NCBI GenBank assembly: GCA_045112425.1
Contig: JBGUHV010000191.1
Location: 1 to 7,949 of the forward strand
From: CAG-103 sp045112425
Lineage (GTDB): Bacteria > Bacillota > Clostridia > Oscillospirales > Oscillospiraceae
Direction of reading: 5' to 3'
Length of the DNA: 7,949 bases
In this document: piece after piece, positions 1-5,251 of the stretch
Layout: each line of letters opens with the position of its first letter
How positions within the stretch are numbered: position 1 is the stretch's first letter
The notes under the pieces: model-generated
What the model was told of the DNA's origin: nothing
Database searches by the model: none
Seen by the model: only the letters and a program-made list of their open reading frames with translations
Program-made: the position numbers and the translations under genes

Positions 1-1
1 C

Positions 2-202
2 CACGGAAAGCTGGTGGAAATGGCGCCGACGAAGGAGCTCTTCTCCAATCCGCTGCATCCTTATACGCAGGCCCTGCTTTCTGCAATCCATGTACCGGAC
101 CCGGTTTATGAAAGAAACAAGAAGATTCTGGAGTATGATACCAAAACACCGCTTGGCAGCACGTTTGAAGAAGTCTCCGAAGGACATTGGCTCCTGAAAT
201 AA
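2..202 (+). CDS. Oligopeptide/dipeptide-type ABC transporter ATPase, C-terminal fragment (5' end outside window)
   Basis: Only the last 66 residues are visible; the reading frame is open from the left edge and stops with TAA at 200-202. The text GKLVEMAPTKELFSNPLHPYTQALLSAI is split here as GKLVEMAPTKELF followed by NPLHPYTQALLSAI, the hallmark end of Opp/Dpp ATPases just before their C-terminal extension. The tail continues with PLGSTFEEVSEGHWL, which matches the usual 'EV.eGH' close of the oligopeptide ATPase C-terminal domain. The protein would energise uptake of peptides or similar small solutes at the inner face of the membrane. All catalytic motifs (Walker A, Walker B, signature) lie outside the window, so function beyond family cannot be judged. 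An ATG at 14 lies inside this conserved stretch and is not the real start. The gene is separated from the metal locus by a terminator and probably ends an unrelated operon. Confidence 0.9.
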   Translation, partial: HGKLVEMAPTKELFSNPLHPYTQALLSAIHVPDPVYERNKKILEYDTKTPLGSTFEEVSEGHWLLK

Positions 203-230
203 GAAAACAAATCTCCGGATACAAAGAAAT

Positions 231-270
231 GCCCGGCGTCTTTTGACGCCGGGCGTTCTTTCGTTTTCTT
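231..270. terminator. Strong intrinsic terminator, probably bidirectional, between convergent genes
   Basis: A perfect 10-bp stem (GCCCGGCGTC at 231-240 and GACGCCGGGC at 245-254) closes a TTTT loop and is followed on the plus strand by a T-rich run (255-270). Read on the minus strand the loop is AAAA and the stem is followed by ATTTCTTTG, a shorter T-rich tail. It therefore terminates the plus-strand ATPase operon and can also stop transcripts of nikMN, whose stop codon lies at 269-271, next to the hairpin. Efficiency in the minus direction is inferred. Confidence 0.9.
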
Positions 271-1327
271 ATTTCTTCGCGCCGTTCTTCTTGCGAAAGA
301 ATCCGCCGAGGAAGCAGATCAGCACCGCGAGGGCGGCGACGATCGCGCTGCCGACGAGACCGGAGACGGTGGTGCCCGCCGCGCTGTCGCTGTCAGCGAA
401 GGCATAGTCCGGCAGGAATGAGGTCTTCTCCTGAATGGCCGCGGCCTTGTCCGCCGCGTCGCTCTGCACGCCGTAGTCCTCCTCGTCGAGACCGAGGTTC
501 TGGCTGTAGCCCGCCTCAGCATTGCCGAACAGGGACCACTCCAGACCGTCGGGGTTGGAGCTCGCGATCAGGCTCAGACCGCCGCCCACGATGGCAGCGA
601 CGATGGCGAGGGAGATGACCGTGGTCTTGAGGGAGTTCTTCTTCTCGGGAGCGGAGGCGTTCATGTCGCGCAGCAGCTCCGGGCGGCTCTCATAGACAAA
701 GAGCAGCACCGCCGTGGTGATCAGACCCTCGATCAGACCGATGGCCAGGTGGATCGGCTGCATGATGCTGAGGAACACGCCGAAGGGCAGCTCCGTGATG
801 CCGGAGAGGCTCGTCTCCACGCAGACGGAGAAGGCACCGAGCTGCAGCGTGATGACGCAGCCGAGCAGGGAGGCGAGGATGATCTTCGCGCGCGCTGCGC
901 CCTTTGCGCCCATGCCGGAGAACATTTTACTGCGCATGATCGGACGCCAGATTAAATAGTATCCGATGAAGCAGCCGTAGAACGCCATGTTCCAGATGTT
1001 TGCGCCGAGGGCTAAGAGTCCGCCGTCGGCAAAGAAGAGACATTGAATTGCCAGAATGACGATCATCGACAGGAAACCCGCCTGCGGCCCGAGCAGAGCC
1101 GAGAGCAGCATACCGCCGCACATGTGGCCCGAAGAGCCGGTGCCGGGAATCGTGTAGTTGATCATCTGTCCCGCGAAGACGAGGGCTGCGGTGACGGCCA
1201 TCACGGGGAGCTTCTGCTCCTCATCGTCTTTGCGGAGCTTGTGTACGCTGACGCCGGCGGTGACGCCGGAGGCCACGTACATGGTGGCGGCTACCGCCGG
1301 AGCGAGCAGCGCGTCTGCCATATGCAT
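269..1327 (-). CDS. nikMN: NikM-NikN (CbiM family) fused substrate-capture component of an energy-coupling-factor nickel/cobalt transporter
   Basis: This 352-residue membrane protein captures divalent nickel or cobalt. It starts MHMADALL, the conserved N-terminus whose free amino group and His2 coordinate the metal in NikM/CbiM proteins; the third ligand, His68, sits in GTGSSGHMCGG. The motif ALGANIWNMAF (about 106-116) is also typical. The CbiM core (about 1-215) has several hydrophobic segments. A fused NikN-like part follows: a membrane segment at about 233-256, PDGLE at 259-263, an acidic extracellular stretch, a second membrane segment at about 321-344, and a basic tail. The start is supported by AAAGGAG upstream of the ATG. 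The gene has its own promoter (1366-1409) and may also receive read-through from the sensor gene. No EcfT (NikQ) or ATPase (NikO) partner lies beside it, which is unusual. Nickel is favoured over cobalt by the MHMADALL/PDGLE type, but this is not decisive. Confidence 0.9.
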   Translation of the reverse strand: MHMADALLAPAVAATMYVASGVTAGVSVHKLRKDDEEQKLPVMAVTAALVFAGQMINYTIPGTGSSGHMCGGMLLSALLGPQAGFLSMIVILAIQCLFFADGGLLALGANIWNMAFYGCFIGYYLIWRPIMRSKMFSGMGAKGAARAKIILASLLGCVITLQLGAFSVCVETSLSGITELPFGVFLSIMQPIHLAIGLIEGLITTAVLLFVYESRPELLRDMNASAPEKKNSLKTTVISLAIVAAIVGGGLSLIASSNPDGLEWSLFGNAEAGYSQNLGLDEEDYGVQSDAADKAAAIQEKTSFLPDYAFADSDSAAGTTVSGLVGSAIVAALAVLICFLGGFFRKKNGAKK

Positions 1328-1365
1328 AGGTCAACACTCCTTTTTTCTCTATTGAGATACCTGAA

Positions 1366-1409
1366 ATCCTAATCCATTCGGACAAAAATCACAAGCTCCC
1401 CTGGGGGAT
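1366..1409 (-). promoter_or_regulatory. nikMN promoter with adjacent DUF156-type operator
   Basis: On the minus strand, -35 is TTGTGA (plus coordinates 1389-1394), the spacer is 17 bp, and -10 is TAGGAT (1366-1371), giving an inferred start near 1359 and a 5' leader of about 32 nt. A box reading ATCCCCCAGGGGAG on the minus strand (1396-1409) lies 1 bp upstream of -35. The same three elements at the same spacing occur upstream of the amidohydrolase operon, and 17 of 21 positions across 1390-1410 match 4178-4198. A TTTGTGCA element 7 bp further upstream (1417-1424) is also conserved between the two. The promoter assignment rests on this conservation; there is no transcription data. Confidence 0.75.
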
Positions 1410-1443
1410 GAAATAATGCACAAATTGTTGATTACGTTTTTGG

Positions 1444-1794
1444 TTATCTCATATAGCGCTCAATGACGGCGTTCAGCTCCTCGAGCGCGTGAGTGTCGTT
1501 TTCGCCCACAGCGTCCTTGATGCAGTGCTCGATGTGATCCTTCAGAATCACCTTTGCCGTGCTGCTGAGCGCGGACTGCACGGCTGCCAGCTGCATCAGC
1601 ACCTCCGTGCAGTCGCGTCCAGTTTCCACCATGCGCTTGACGGAGTTTAAGTGCCCGATCGCGCGGGAGAGCCGGTTGATGACCGACTTGGTCTGCGTGT
1701 GGCTGTGGGTGTGCGTGTGCGGATGCTCCTCGAGGTGGTCGTGGGAATGGTACGTTCCGTCCTCGTGCATGTGAAAGCCTCTCGGTTCGCTCAT
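1444..1794 (-). CDS. DUF156 (CsoR/RcnR/InrS family) metal-sensing transcriptional regulator with His-rich N-terminus
   Basis: This 116-residue all-helical cytosolic DNA-binding protein senses a metal. Residues 37-116 carry the DUF156 core, including VINRLSRAIGHLNSVKRMVE (39-58) and LMQLAAVQSAL. The expected ligand positions are Cys62, His87 and Cys91 (spacing 25 and 4), the Cys-His-Cys set seen in copper CsoR and in the cyanobacterial nickel sensor InrS; RcnR has His at the last position. Residues 8-32 are extraordinarily His-rich (H8, 10, 16, 18, 20, 24, 26, 28, 30, 32), which favours nickel, cobalt or zinc over Cu(I). The chosen ATG at 1794 has GGAGG 6 nt upstream and overlaps the preceding gene's stop as ATGA; an in-frame upstream start would add an unlikely Arg-rich leader. 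It is last in the amidohydrolase-methyltransferase operon and probably binds the three boxes in this window, including the one controlling its own operon. The exact metal is inferred. Confidence 0.9.
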   Translation of the reverse strand: MSEPRGFHMHEDGTYHSHDHLEEHPHTHTHSHTQTKSVINRLSRAIGHLNSVKRMVETGRDCTEVLMQLAAVQSALSSTAKVILKDHIEHCIKDAVGENDTHALEELNAVIERYMR

Positions 1795-2387
1795 AACTTG
1801 CCTCCAATCCCGGCTACCGCGCGCCCGGAAATCAGATACAGGTCGTCGGTATCGCAAATACAGTCAACTTTGAAGAAGGGCGCCCAGTCCTTTGCTTCCT
1901 CCTCCGCGCTTTTGAGTTGACGGGCAATGCCCTTCGGCAGCGTTTCGCTCAGGGCGTTCGTGCGCTTGCGGCTGAAGCCGCAGGCGACGGTCAGCCGCCC
2001 GTCCTCCCGCAGCAGGGAATAGGCCTTGGCGATGAATGCGCCGGGGTGGCGGAAGTACTGATAGGTGTTGAACGCCACGGCGAGATCATATCCCGCGTGT
2101 TCCAGAGCGAAGAAGTCGATCGTCTCAATGCTCACGCGGGGATCAAAGCTGAATTTCTCCCGCGCCATCTCCGCCATGGCGGGCGAAAAATCGACGCCCT
2201 CAACCTCATACGCTCCATAGCGCAGCAGATCCAGAATCATGCCGCCGCTGCCGCAGCCGATGTCCAGCGTATAGCCGCCGCCGCGGGGAATGGAAATCGA
2301 AGCAGTAATTTCCCGCGCCAGCTCGTTGTCGGAGTACTCCATGTCCCAAAACTGTGCGATGGAATCAAAATATTCAGCAGCCTGCAT
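1791..2387 (-). CDS. Class I SAM-dependent methyltransferase (small, about 198 aa)
   Basis: This is a Rossmann-fold methyltransferase. The SAM-binding motif I, LDIGCGSGG, is at 41-49; the acidic residue expected to hold the SAM ribose is Asp66 in VEGVDFSPAMAEMA; a motif-IV/V-like region, FNTYQYFRHPGAFI, follows, then LLREDGRL at 125-132. No metal-binding cluster or extra domain is visible, so the substrate is unknown. AAAGGAG lies upstream of two consecutive ATGs; the second (2387) has the better 6-nt spacing and is chosen, while the first (2390) would add one Met. The gene begins 17 nt after the larger methyltransferase ends, and its TGA overlaps the ATG of the metal sensor as ATGA, so the two are likely translationally coupled. 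Position in a metal-controlled operon suggests it acts on a metal-binding ligand or its precursor; that is inference. Confidence 0.85.
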   Translation of the reverse strand: MQAAEYFDSIAQFWDMEYSDNELAREITASISIPRGGGYTLDIGCGSGGMILDLLRYGAYEVEGVDFSPAMAEMAREKFSFDPRVSIETIDFFALEHAGYDLAVAFNTYQYFRHPGAFIAKAYSLLREDGRLTVACGFSRKRTNALSETLPKGIARQLKSAEEEAKDWAPFFKVDCICDTDDLYLISGRAVAGIGGKL

Positions 2388-2404
2388 CATTTGCTCCTTT
2401 CCAT

Positions 2405-3193
2405 TTAAGGGCTGACCGGATGAACGGCATGCACCAGAAACATCGGCGTGGAGGCGAAGTTCACCTTCTCCTCCGCAGACCAGACGCGGCTCCACGCCTC
2501 CGTGTCCGTCGTCACGTGCAGGCCGAGCTTTGAGAGCACGCTGTGATCCCATGCTGGACGCGCCGCGCGGGAGAGGGGAACGCGCATGGCGATGCGCTCC
2601 ATCTGATCGAAGTTCTCTCCGATGTTCTCGTCATGGATCCCCTGCTCCGCCGTGGCTCTGCGGTCGGCGTCATAGCCCTCGCGCGCAGCGTTGTCAAACA
2701 GGTAGTGATACCAGTTGGCGTCGAAGTTCAGCAGCATGCCGCCGGGGCGAAGCACGCGCTTCCACTCCTGGTAGGCCGTCTCCGGATGGGGGAGGTTCCA
2801 TGTGAGATTGCGCGAGAGAATCACGTCAAAGCTGCTGCTCGGGAAGGAGAGCGCTTCGGCGTTCATCTCCAGAAACGTGATCTTCTCCGCGAGCGCGCCG
2901 GCGTTCTTTTTCGCCTCTGCGAGCATGGCGGGCGTGAGATCAATCGCCGTCACGTTGTATCCCAGCTCTGCGAGCAGAGTCGCGAAGAAGCCCGGCCCCG
3001 TGCCGATCTCCAGCACCTGCACGCTCCCCGCCTCGCGGTCGGGAAACTGCCGGGCAATGTGCGCTCTCAGCTCCTCGCGCCAGACCTCGCGCTGCGAGGT
3101 GCGAAGCTCTGTCTGATTGACTTTGGAATAGCCGCCCGCGCGGCCGGTCCAGTATTCCCGGTTTTCACTCAGAATCGTTTTGCCGGACGCCAT
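2405..3193 (-). CDS. Class I SAM-dependent methyltransferase (262 aa, UbiE-like fold)
   Basis: This cytosolic methyltransferase has motif I VLEIGTGPGFFA at 60-71, the acidic motif-II residue Asp85 in VTAIDLTPAMLA, FDVILSRNLTWNLPHPE at 122-138 and the post-IV signature KRVLRPGGMLLNF at 145-157. The N-terminal YWTGRAGGYSKVN (14-26) and the Trp/Tyr-rich NFDANWYHYLFD (156-167) look like substrate-pocket features of a specific subgroup that I cannot name. The start at 3193 is forced: an in-frame stop lies two codons upstream and no ATG, GTG or TTG occurs in the next dozen codons. It therefore overlaps the upstream amidohydrolase gene by 29 bp. The nearest Shine-Dalgarno-like AAAGGA (3208-3213) is rather far (14 nt), so translation probably depends on coupling to the upstream gene. 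Together with the next gene it forms a methyltransferase pair of low mutual similarity. The substrate is unknown. Confidence 0.87.
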   Translation of the reverse strand: MASGKTILSENREYWTGRAGGYSKVNQTELRTSQREVWREELRAHIARQFPDREAGSVQVLEIGTGPGFFATLLAELGYNVTAIDLTPAMLAEAKKNAGALAEKITFLEMNAEALSFPSSSFDVILSRNLTWNLPHPETAYQEWKRVLRPGGMLLNFDANWYHYLFDNAAREGYDADRRATAEQGIHDENIGENFDQMERIAMRVPLSRAARPAWDHSVLSKLGLHVTTDTEAWSRVWSAEEKVNFASTPMFLVHAVHPVSP

Positions 3194-4115
3194 AGGTCAC
3201 CATCGGTCCTTTCTCAATGATGTTCAGCGACGCGCACTGATGGATCAGCACCCCGTCGCACGGCGCGAACTCCGTAAAGAGGCTGCGCCCGAAGTAATCG
3301 CGGATCTCGCCGAGCTTCTCGCCCTTCCGGAACCACTCGCCCACCTGCTTTTCGGGGTACCAGCAGCCGGTGCAGGGCGCGTCGTCGCTGAATTCCGCGA
3401 GCTCTGTTTTCTCATAGGTTGTATAGTCGCCCGGCAGGATGCCGACGCGGCGCAGAATATTCCGCACGTCCGCCTTGTCCGCCTCGATCTCCTCGCGGCT
3501 GAACAGGGAGAGCTGCCCGCGCTCAATGAGCACGCTGGGAATGCCGTGCACGGACGCCAGATTGTAAGCGCCGCCCGTGCGGCACTTTGAGCGGACGAAA
3601 TACTTTGTGTTCACGCATTCGATCATCTCCCGCGCCTTCCCGGCCGCCGGCGCGTCGCCGAGGTAATAGGCGTAGGGAATCAGCTCCTCGAAGCCGTCGC
3701 CGCTGTGCAGGTCGATGTAATAGTCCACGTTGCGGATGAACACATCGAAGAGTGTGTGCGCCAGCTTTTCCGCCGTGCTGCCCTCCGCGTCGCCAGGAAA
3801 GACCCGGTTGAGGTTCTTTCCGTCCTCCCAGACCATGGACATGGTCCGGTTTTCAAAGCCGGAGCGGTTCGCCAGCGGCAGGATGATCACGTTGCCGCGC
3901 AGCTCCTGCACGTCCAGCTCGTTGGAGAGCTCAATCGCAGCCTGGATGCCCACATACTCCGCGTTGTGGATTCCCGCGGAGATCAGCGCGGTCGGCCCGT
4001 CCTCCATGCCGCAGAGCAGAACATGGGGCACATGCAGCTCCGTGCCGTGCACGTGGATGTGGTCTTTTACGGTTTTGCCGGGCGTCAGCGCATGCCCGGC
4101 GATGATCTTGTCCAT
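3165..4115 (-). CDS. AstE/AspA-family zinc amidohydrolase (succinylglutamate desuccinylase/aspartoacylase-like, M14 fold)
   Basis: This 316-residue enzyme should hydrolyse the amide bond of an N-acyl amino acid or related small molecule using one zinc ion. Zinc ligands are visible as His50 and Glu53 in ISAGIHNAEYVG and His137 in YIDLHSGD; the likely catalytic Glu198 lies in VLIERG. The family motif GKNLNRVFPGD is at 99-109, with Asn103-Arg104 typical of substrate carboxylate binding. The C-terminal part (about 240-316) forms the usual beta-rich cap (CDGVLIHQ). There is no signal peptide, so it is cytosolic. The chosen ATG at 4115 has GTGAGGA 6 nt upstream; an in-frame GTG at 4127 is part of that ribosome site and is a poorer start. 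It leads a four-gene operon behind the promoter at 4154-4198, divergent from the ABC importer and apparently co-controlled with it. It might release or degrade an acylated amino-acid metal ligand; the true substrate is unknown. Confidence 0.88.
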   Translation of the reverse strand: MDKIIAGHALTPGKTVKDHIHVHGTELHVPHVLLCGMEDGPTALISAGIHNAEYVGIQAAIELSNELDVQELRGNVIILPLANRSGFENRTMSMVWEDGKNLNRVFPGDAEGSTAEKLAHTLFDVFIRNVDYYIDLHSGDGFEELIPYAYYLGDAPAAGKAREMIECVNTKYFVRSKCRTGGAYNLASVHGIPSVLIERGQLSLFSREEIEADKADVRNILRRVGILPGDYTTYEKTELAEFSDDAPCTGCWYPEKQVGEWFRKGEKLGEIRDYFGRSLFTEFAPCDGVLIHQCASLNIIEKGPMVTYGVRQNDSE

Positions 4116-4153
4116 GCTTTTCCTCACTTCATCTCGATAAAGTTCTGTATGTT

Positions 4154-4198
4154 ATCCTAACACGGTAAGCAGGGGCTCACAACCTACCCCGGGGGATA
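4154..4198 (-). promoter_or_regulatory. Promoter and operator of the amidohydrolase-methyltransferase-sensor operon
   Basis: On the minus strand, -35 TTGTGA (4177-4182) and -10 TAGGAT (4154-4159) are separated by 17 bp, with an inferred start near 4147, about 32 nt before the ATG. The box ATCCCCCGGGGTAG (minus strand, 4184-4197) ends 1 bp from -35, centred near -43.5. C-tract/G-tract boxes flanked by A/T, such as this one, are typical targets of CsoR/RcnR-type regulators. TTTGTGCA (4206-4213) lies 7 bp upstream of the box, exactly as at nikMN. The -10 region lies in a small palindrome, GTTATCCTAAC (4151-4161). Confidence 0.75.
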
Positions 4199-4254
4199 AA
4201 AAATTGCACAAAAATGCAAAAAGTTTGAAAAAATATCCCCCCGGGTAGGTTGTG
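4178..4254. repeat. 21-bp near-perfect inverted repeat: two operators facing outward
   Basis: The arms 4178-4198 and 4234-4254 are reverse complements at 20 of 21 positions; the one difference is in the centre of the G/C tract. They are separated by 35 bp of very AT-rich DNA (4199-4233) containing the short palindrome TTGCA-N6-TGCAA (4204-4219). The arms correspond to the operator plus part of the -35 element of the two divergent promoters, so this is best read as a duplicated control site, not a terminator or mobile-element end. A hairpin would not be present in either predicted transcript. Confidence 0.9.
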
Positions 4255-4278
4255 CGTACCAAACGGCTGTGCTACAAA
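4234..4278 (+). promoter_or_regulatory. Promoter and operator of the ABC importer operon
   Basis: The box ATCCCCCCGGGTAG (4235-4248) ends 1 bp before -35 TTGTGC (4250-4255), followed by 17 bp and -10 TACAAA (4273-4278). The inferred start is near 4285, giving a leader of about 25 nt with AGGAGGTG at 4297-4304. The geometry is identical to the two minus-strand promoters, although the sequence beyond the box, spacer and -10 differ. It lacks the TTTGTGCA element seen upstream of the other two boxes; a poly-A tract (4228-4233) occupies the equivalent area. Confidence 0.75.
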
Positions 4279-4309
4279 GAAAACAACAATGTGTTCAGGA
4301 GGTGTGCCG

Positions 4310-5251
4310 ATGGGCAAATATGTGCTTCGCAGAATCGTGCAGCTGATCCCGGTGCTGATCGGTATCACGTTTTTGTCCTTCGCCATGATGCGCATCGCCG
4401 GTAGCGACGCCATCACGGAGATGTACGGCAGCAAGGGCGGCGTGGATCAGGCGATCATCGACGCGGCGCGCGCGGATCTCGGTCTCGATCAGCCGTTTTT
4501 GACGCAGTATTTCTCGTGGCTCGGCGGCATGCTCACCGGCGACATGGGCACGAGCTACATCTCCGGGCGCAACGTGTTCGATACCTTCGTCTCCAAGCTC
4601 CCGGCCACGCTGCTTTTGACGGCGCTATCGATTCTCTTGACTATTATCATCTCCATCCCGCTGGGTGTGCTGGCTGCGGTGCGGCATGATAAATTTACCG
4701 ACTATCTCATCCGTTTTACCAGCTTCGTCGGCAATTCGCTTCCGAACTTCTTCGTCGCGATGCTCCTTATGTACTTCCTCAGTATTAAAATGGGCTGGCT
4801 CCCGGTCATCTCAAACGGCCTGAGCCTCAAGAGCGCCGCCATGCCGACGCTCACGCTCGCCATCGCGATGAGCGCGAAGTACCTCCGACAGGTGCGCGCG
4901 ACGGTGCTGGAGGAGCTCAATAAGGACTATGTCTACGGCGCGCAGGCGAGAGGCGTGCGCGGCCGGGTCACCTTATGGCGCAGCGTCATGAAGTCCTCCA
5001 TGCTCACGATCATCACGCTTTTGGCACTTTCGATCGGCAGCCTCCTTGGCGGCACGGCGATTATTGAGAGCATCTTCATGTGGGACGGCGTCGGCAAGCT
5101 CGCCGTGGACGCCATCACCATGCGCGATTATCCGATCATTCAGGCCTATGTGGTCTGGATGGCGATCATCTACGTGCTTGTAAATCTCATCACGGATCTG
5201 CTCTACCATGCGATGGATCCCCGGATTCGACTGGGGGTGGTGCAGGATTGA
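4310..5251 (+). CDS. nikB: Nik/Dpp-type ABC importer permease 1 (NikB-like)
   Basis: This 313-residue inner-membrane permease of the binding-protein-dependent transport family 1 is close to the usual NikB length. The N-terminal YVLRRIVQLIPVLIGITFLS (4-23) is the typical first membrane helix of DppB/NikB proteins; further hydrophobic helices lie at about 99-123, 137-158, 176-193, 232-252 and 277-298. The EAA loop that contacts the ATPase is DYVYGAQARGVRG (206-218) and the following basic stretch. It ends LLYHAMDPRIRLG, the common family terminus. The ATG at 4310 is chosen because AGGAGGTG sits just upstream; an in-frame codon near 4250 would extend the protein into the operator and promoter and is rejected. 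It is the first gene of the importer operon and shares its stop with the start of permease 2. The sequence alone cannot separate nickel from peptide or opine substrates; the metal role comes from context. Confidence 0.9.
   Translation: MGKYVLRRIVQLIPVLIGITFLSFAMMRIAGSDAITEMYGSKGGVDQAIIDAARADLGLDQPFLTQYFSWLGGMLTGDMGTSYISGRNVFDTFVSKLPATLLLTALSILLTIIISIPLGVLAAVRHDKFTDYLIRFTSFVGNSLPNFFVAMLLMYFLSIKMGWLPVISNGLSLKSAAMPTLTLAIAMSAKYLRQVRATVLEELNKDYVYGAQARGVRGRVTLWRSVMKSSMLTIITLLALSIGSLLGGTAIIESIFMWDGVGKLAVDAITMRDYPIIQAYVVWMAIIYVLVNLITDLLYHAMDPRIRLGVVQD

Noticed and set aside
1328..1443. Possible cobalamin or nickel-cobalt riboswitch ahead of nikMN
   Set aside because: The gap is 116 bp, the predicted leader only about 32 nt, and no conserved riboswitch boxes or stems are seen; the promoter-operator explains the conserved bases.
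1444..1794. Copper-efflux CsoR assignment based on Cys-His-Cys residues
   Set aside because: No CopA or copper chaperone is nearby; neighbours are nickel/cobalt-type importers, and InrS has the same residue set for nickel. Copper is not excluded but is less likely.
2543..3220. Plus-strand open frame opposite the larger methyltransferase (also 1917-2408 and 3705-4160)
   Set aside because: All are antisense to well-supported genes, have no domain-like composition and no ribosome site.
4201..4236. Alternative promoters within the AT-rich core, such as TTGCAC or TTGAAA with downstream TAGGTT
   Set aside because: Spacing is irregular and not conserved among the three sites, unlike TTGTGA/C-N17-TAGGAT/TACAAA.
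4178..4254. Inverted repeat as an intrinsic terminator or insertion-sequence end
   Set aside because: The 35-bp loop, absence of a following T-run, absence of any transposase or target duplication, and match to the promoter at 1390-1410 all point to operators.
4116..4309. NikR-type operator (GTATGA-N16-TCATAC) in the divergent region
   Set aside because: No such dyad is present; the inverted repeat has C/G tracts that suit a DUF156 regulator, and no nikR gene is in the window.
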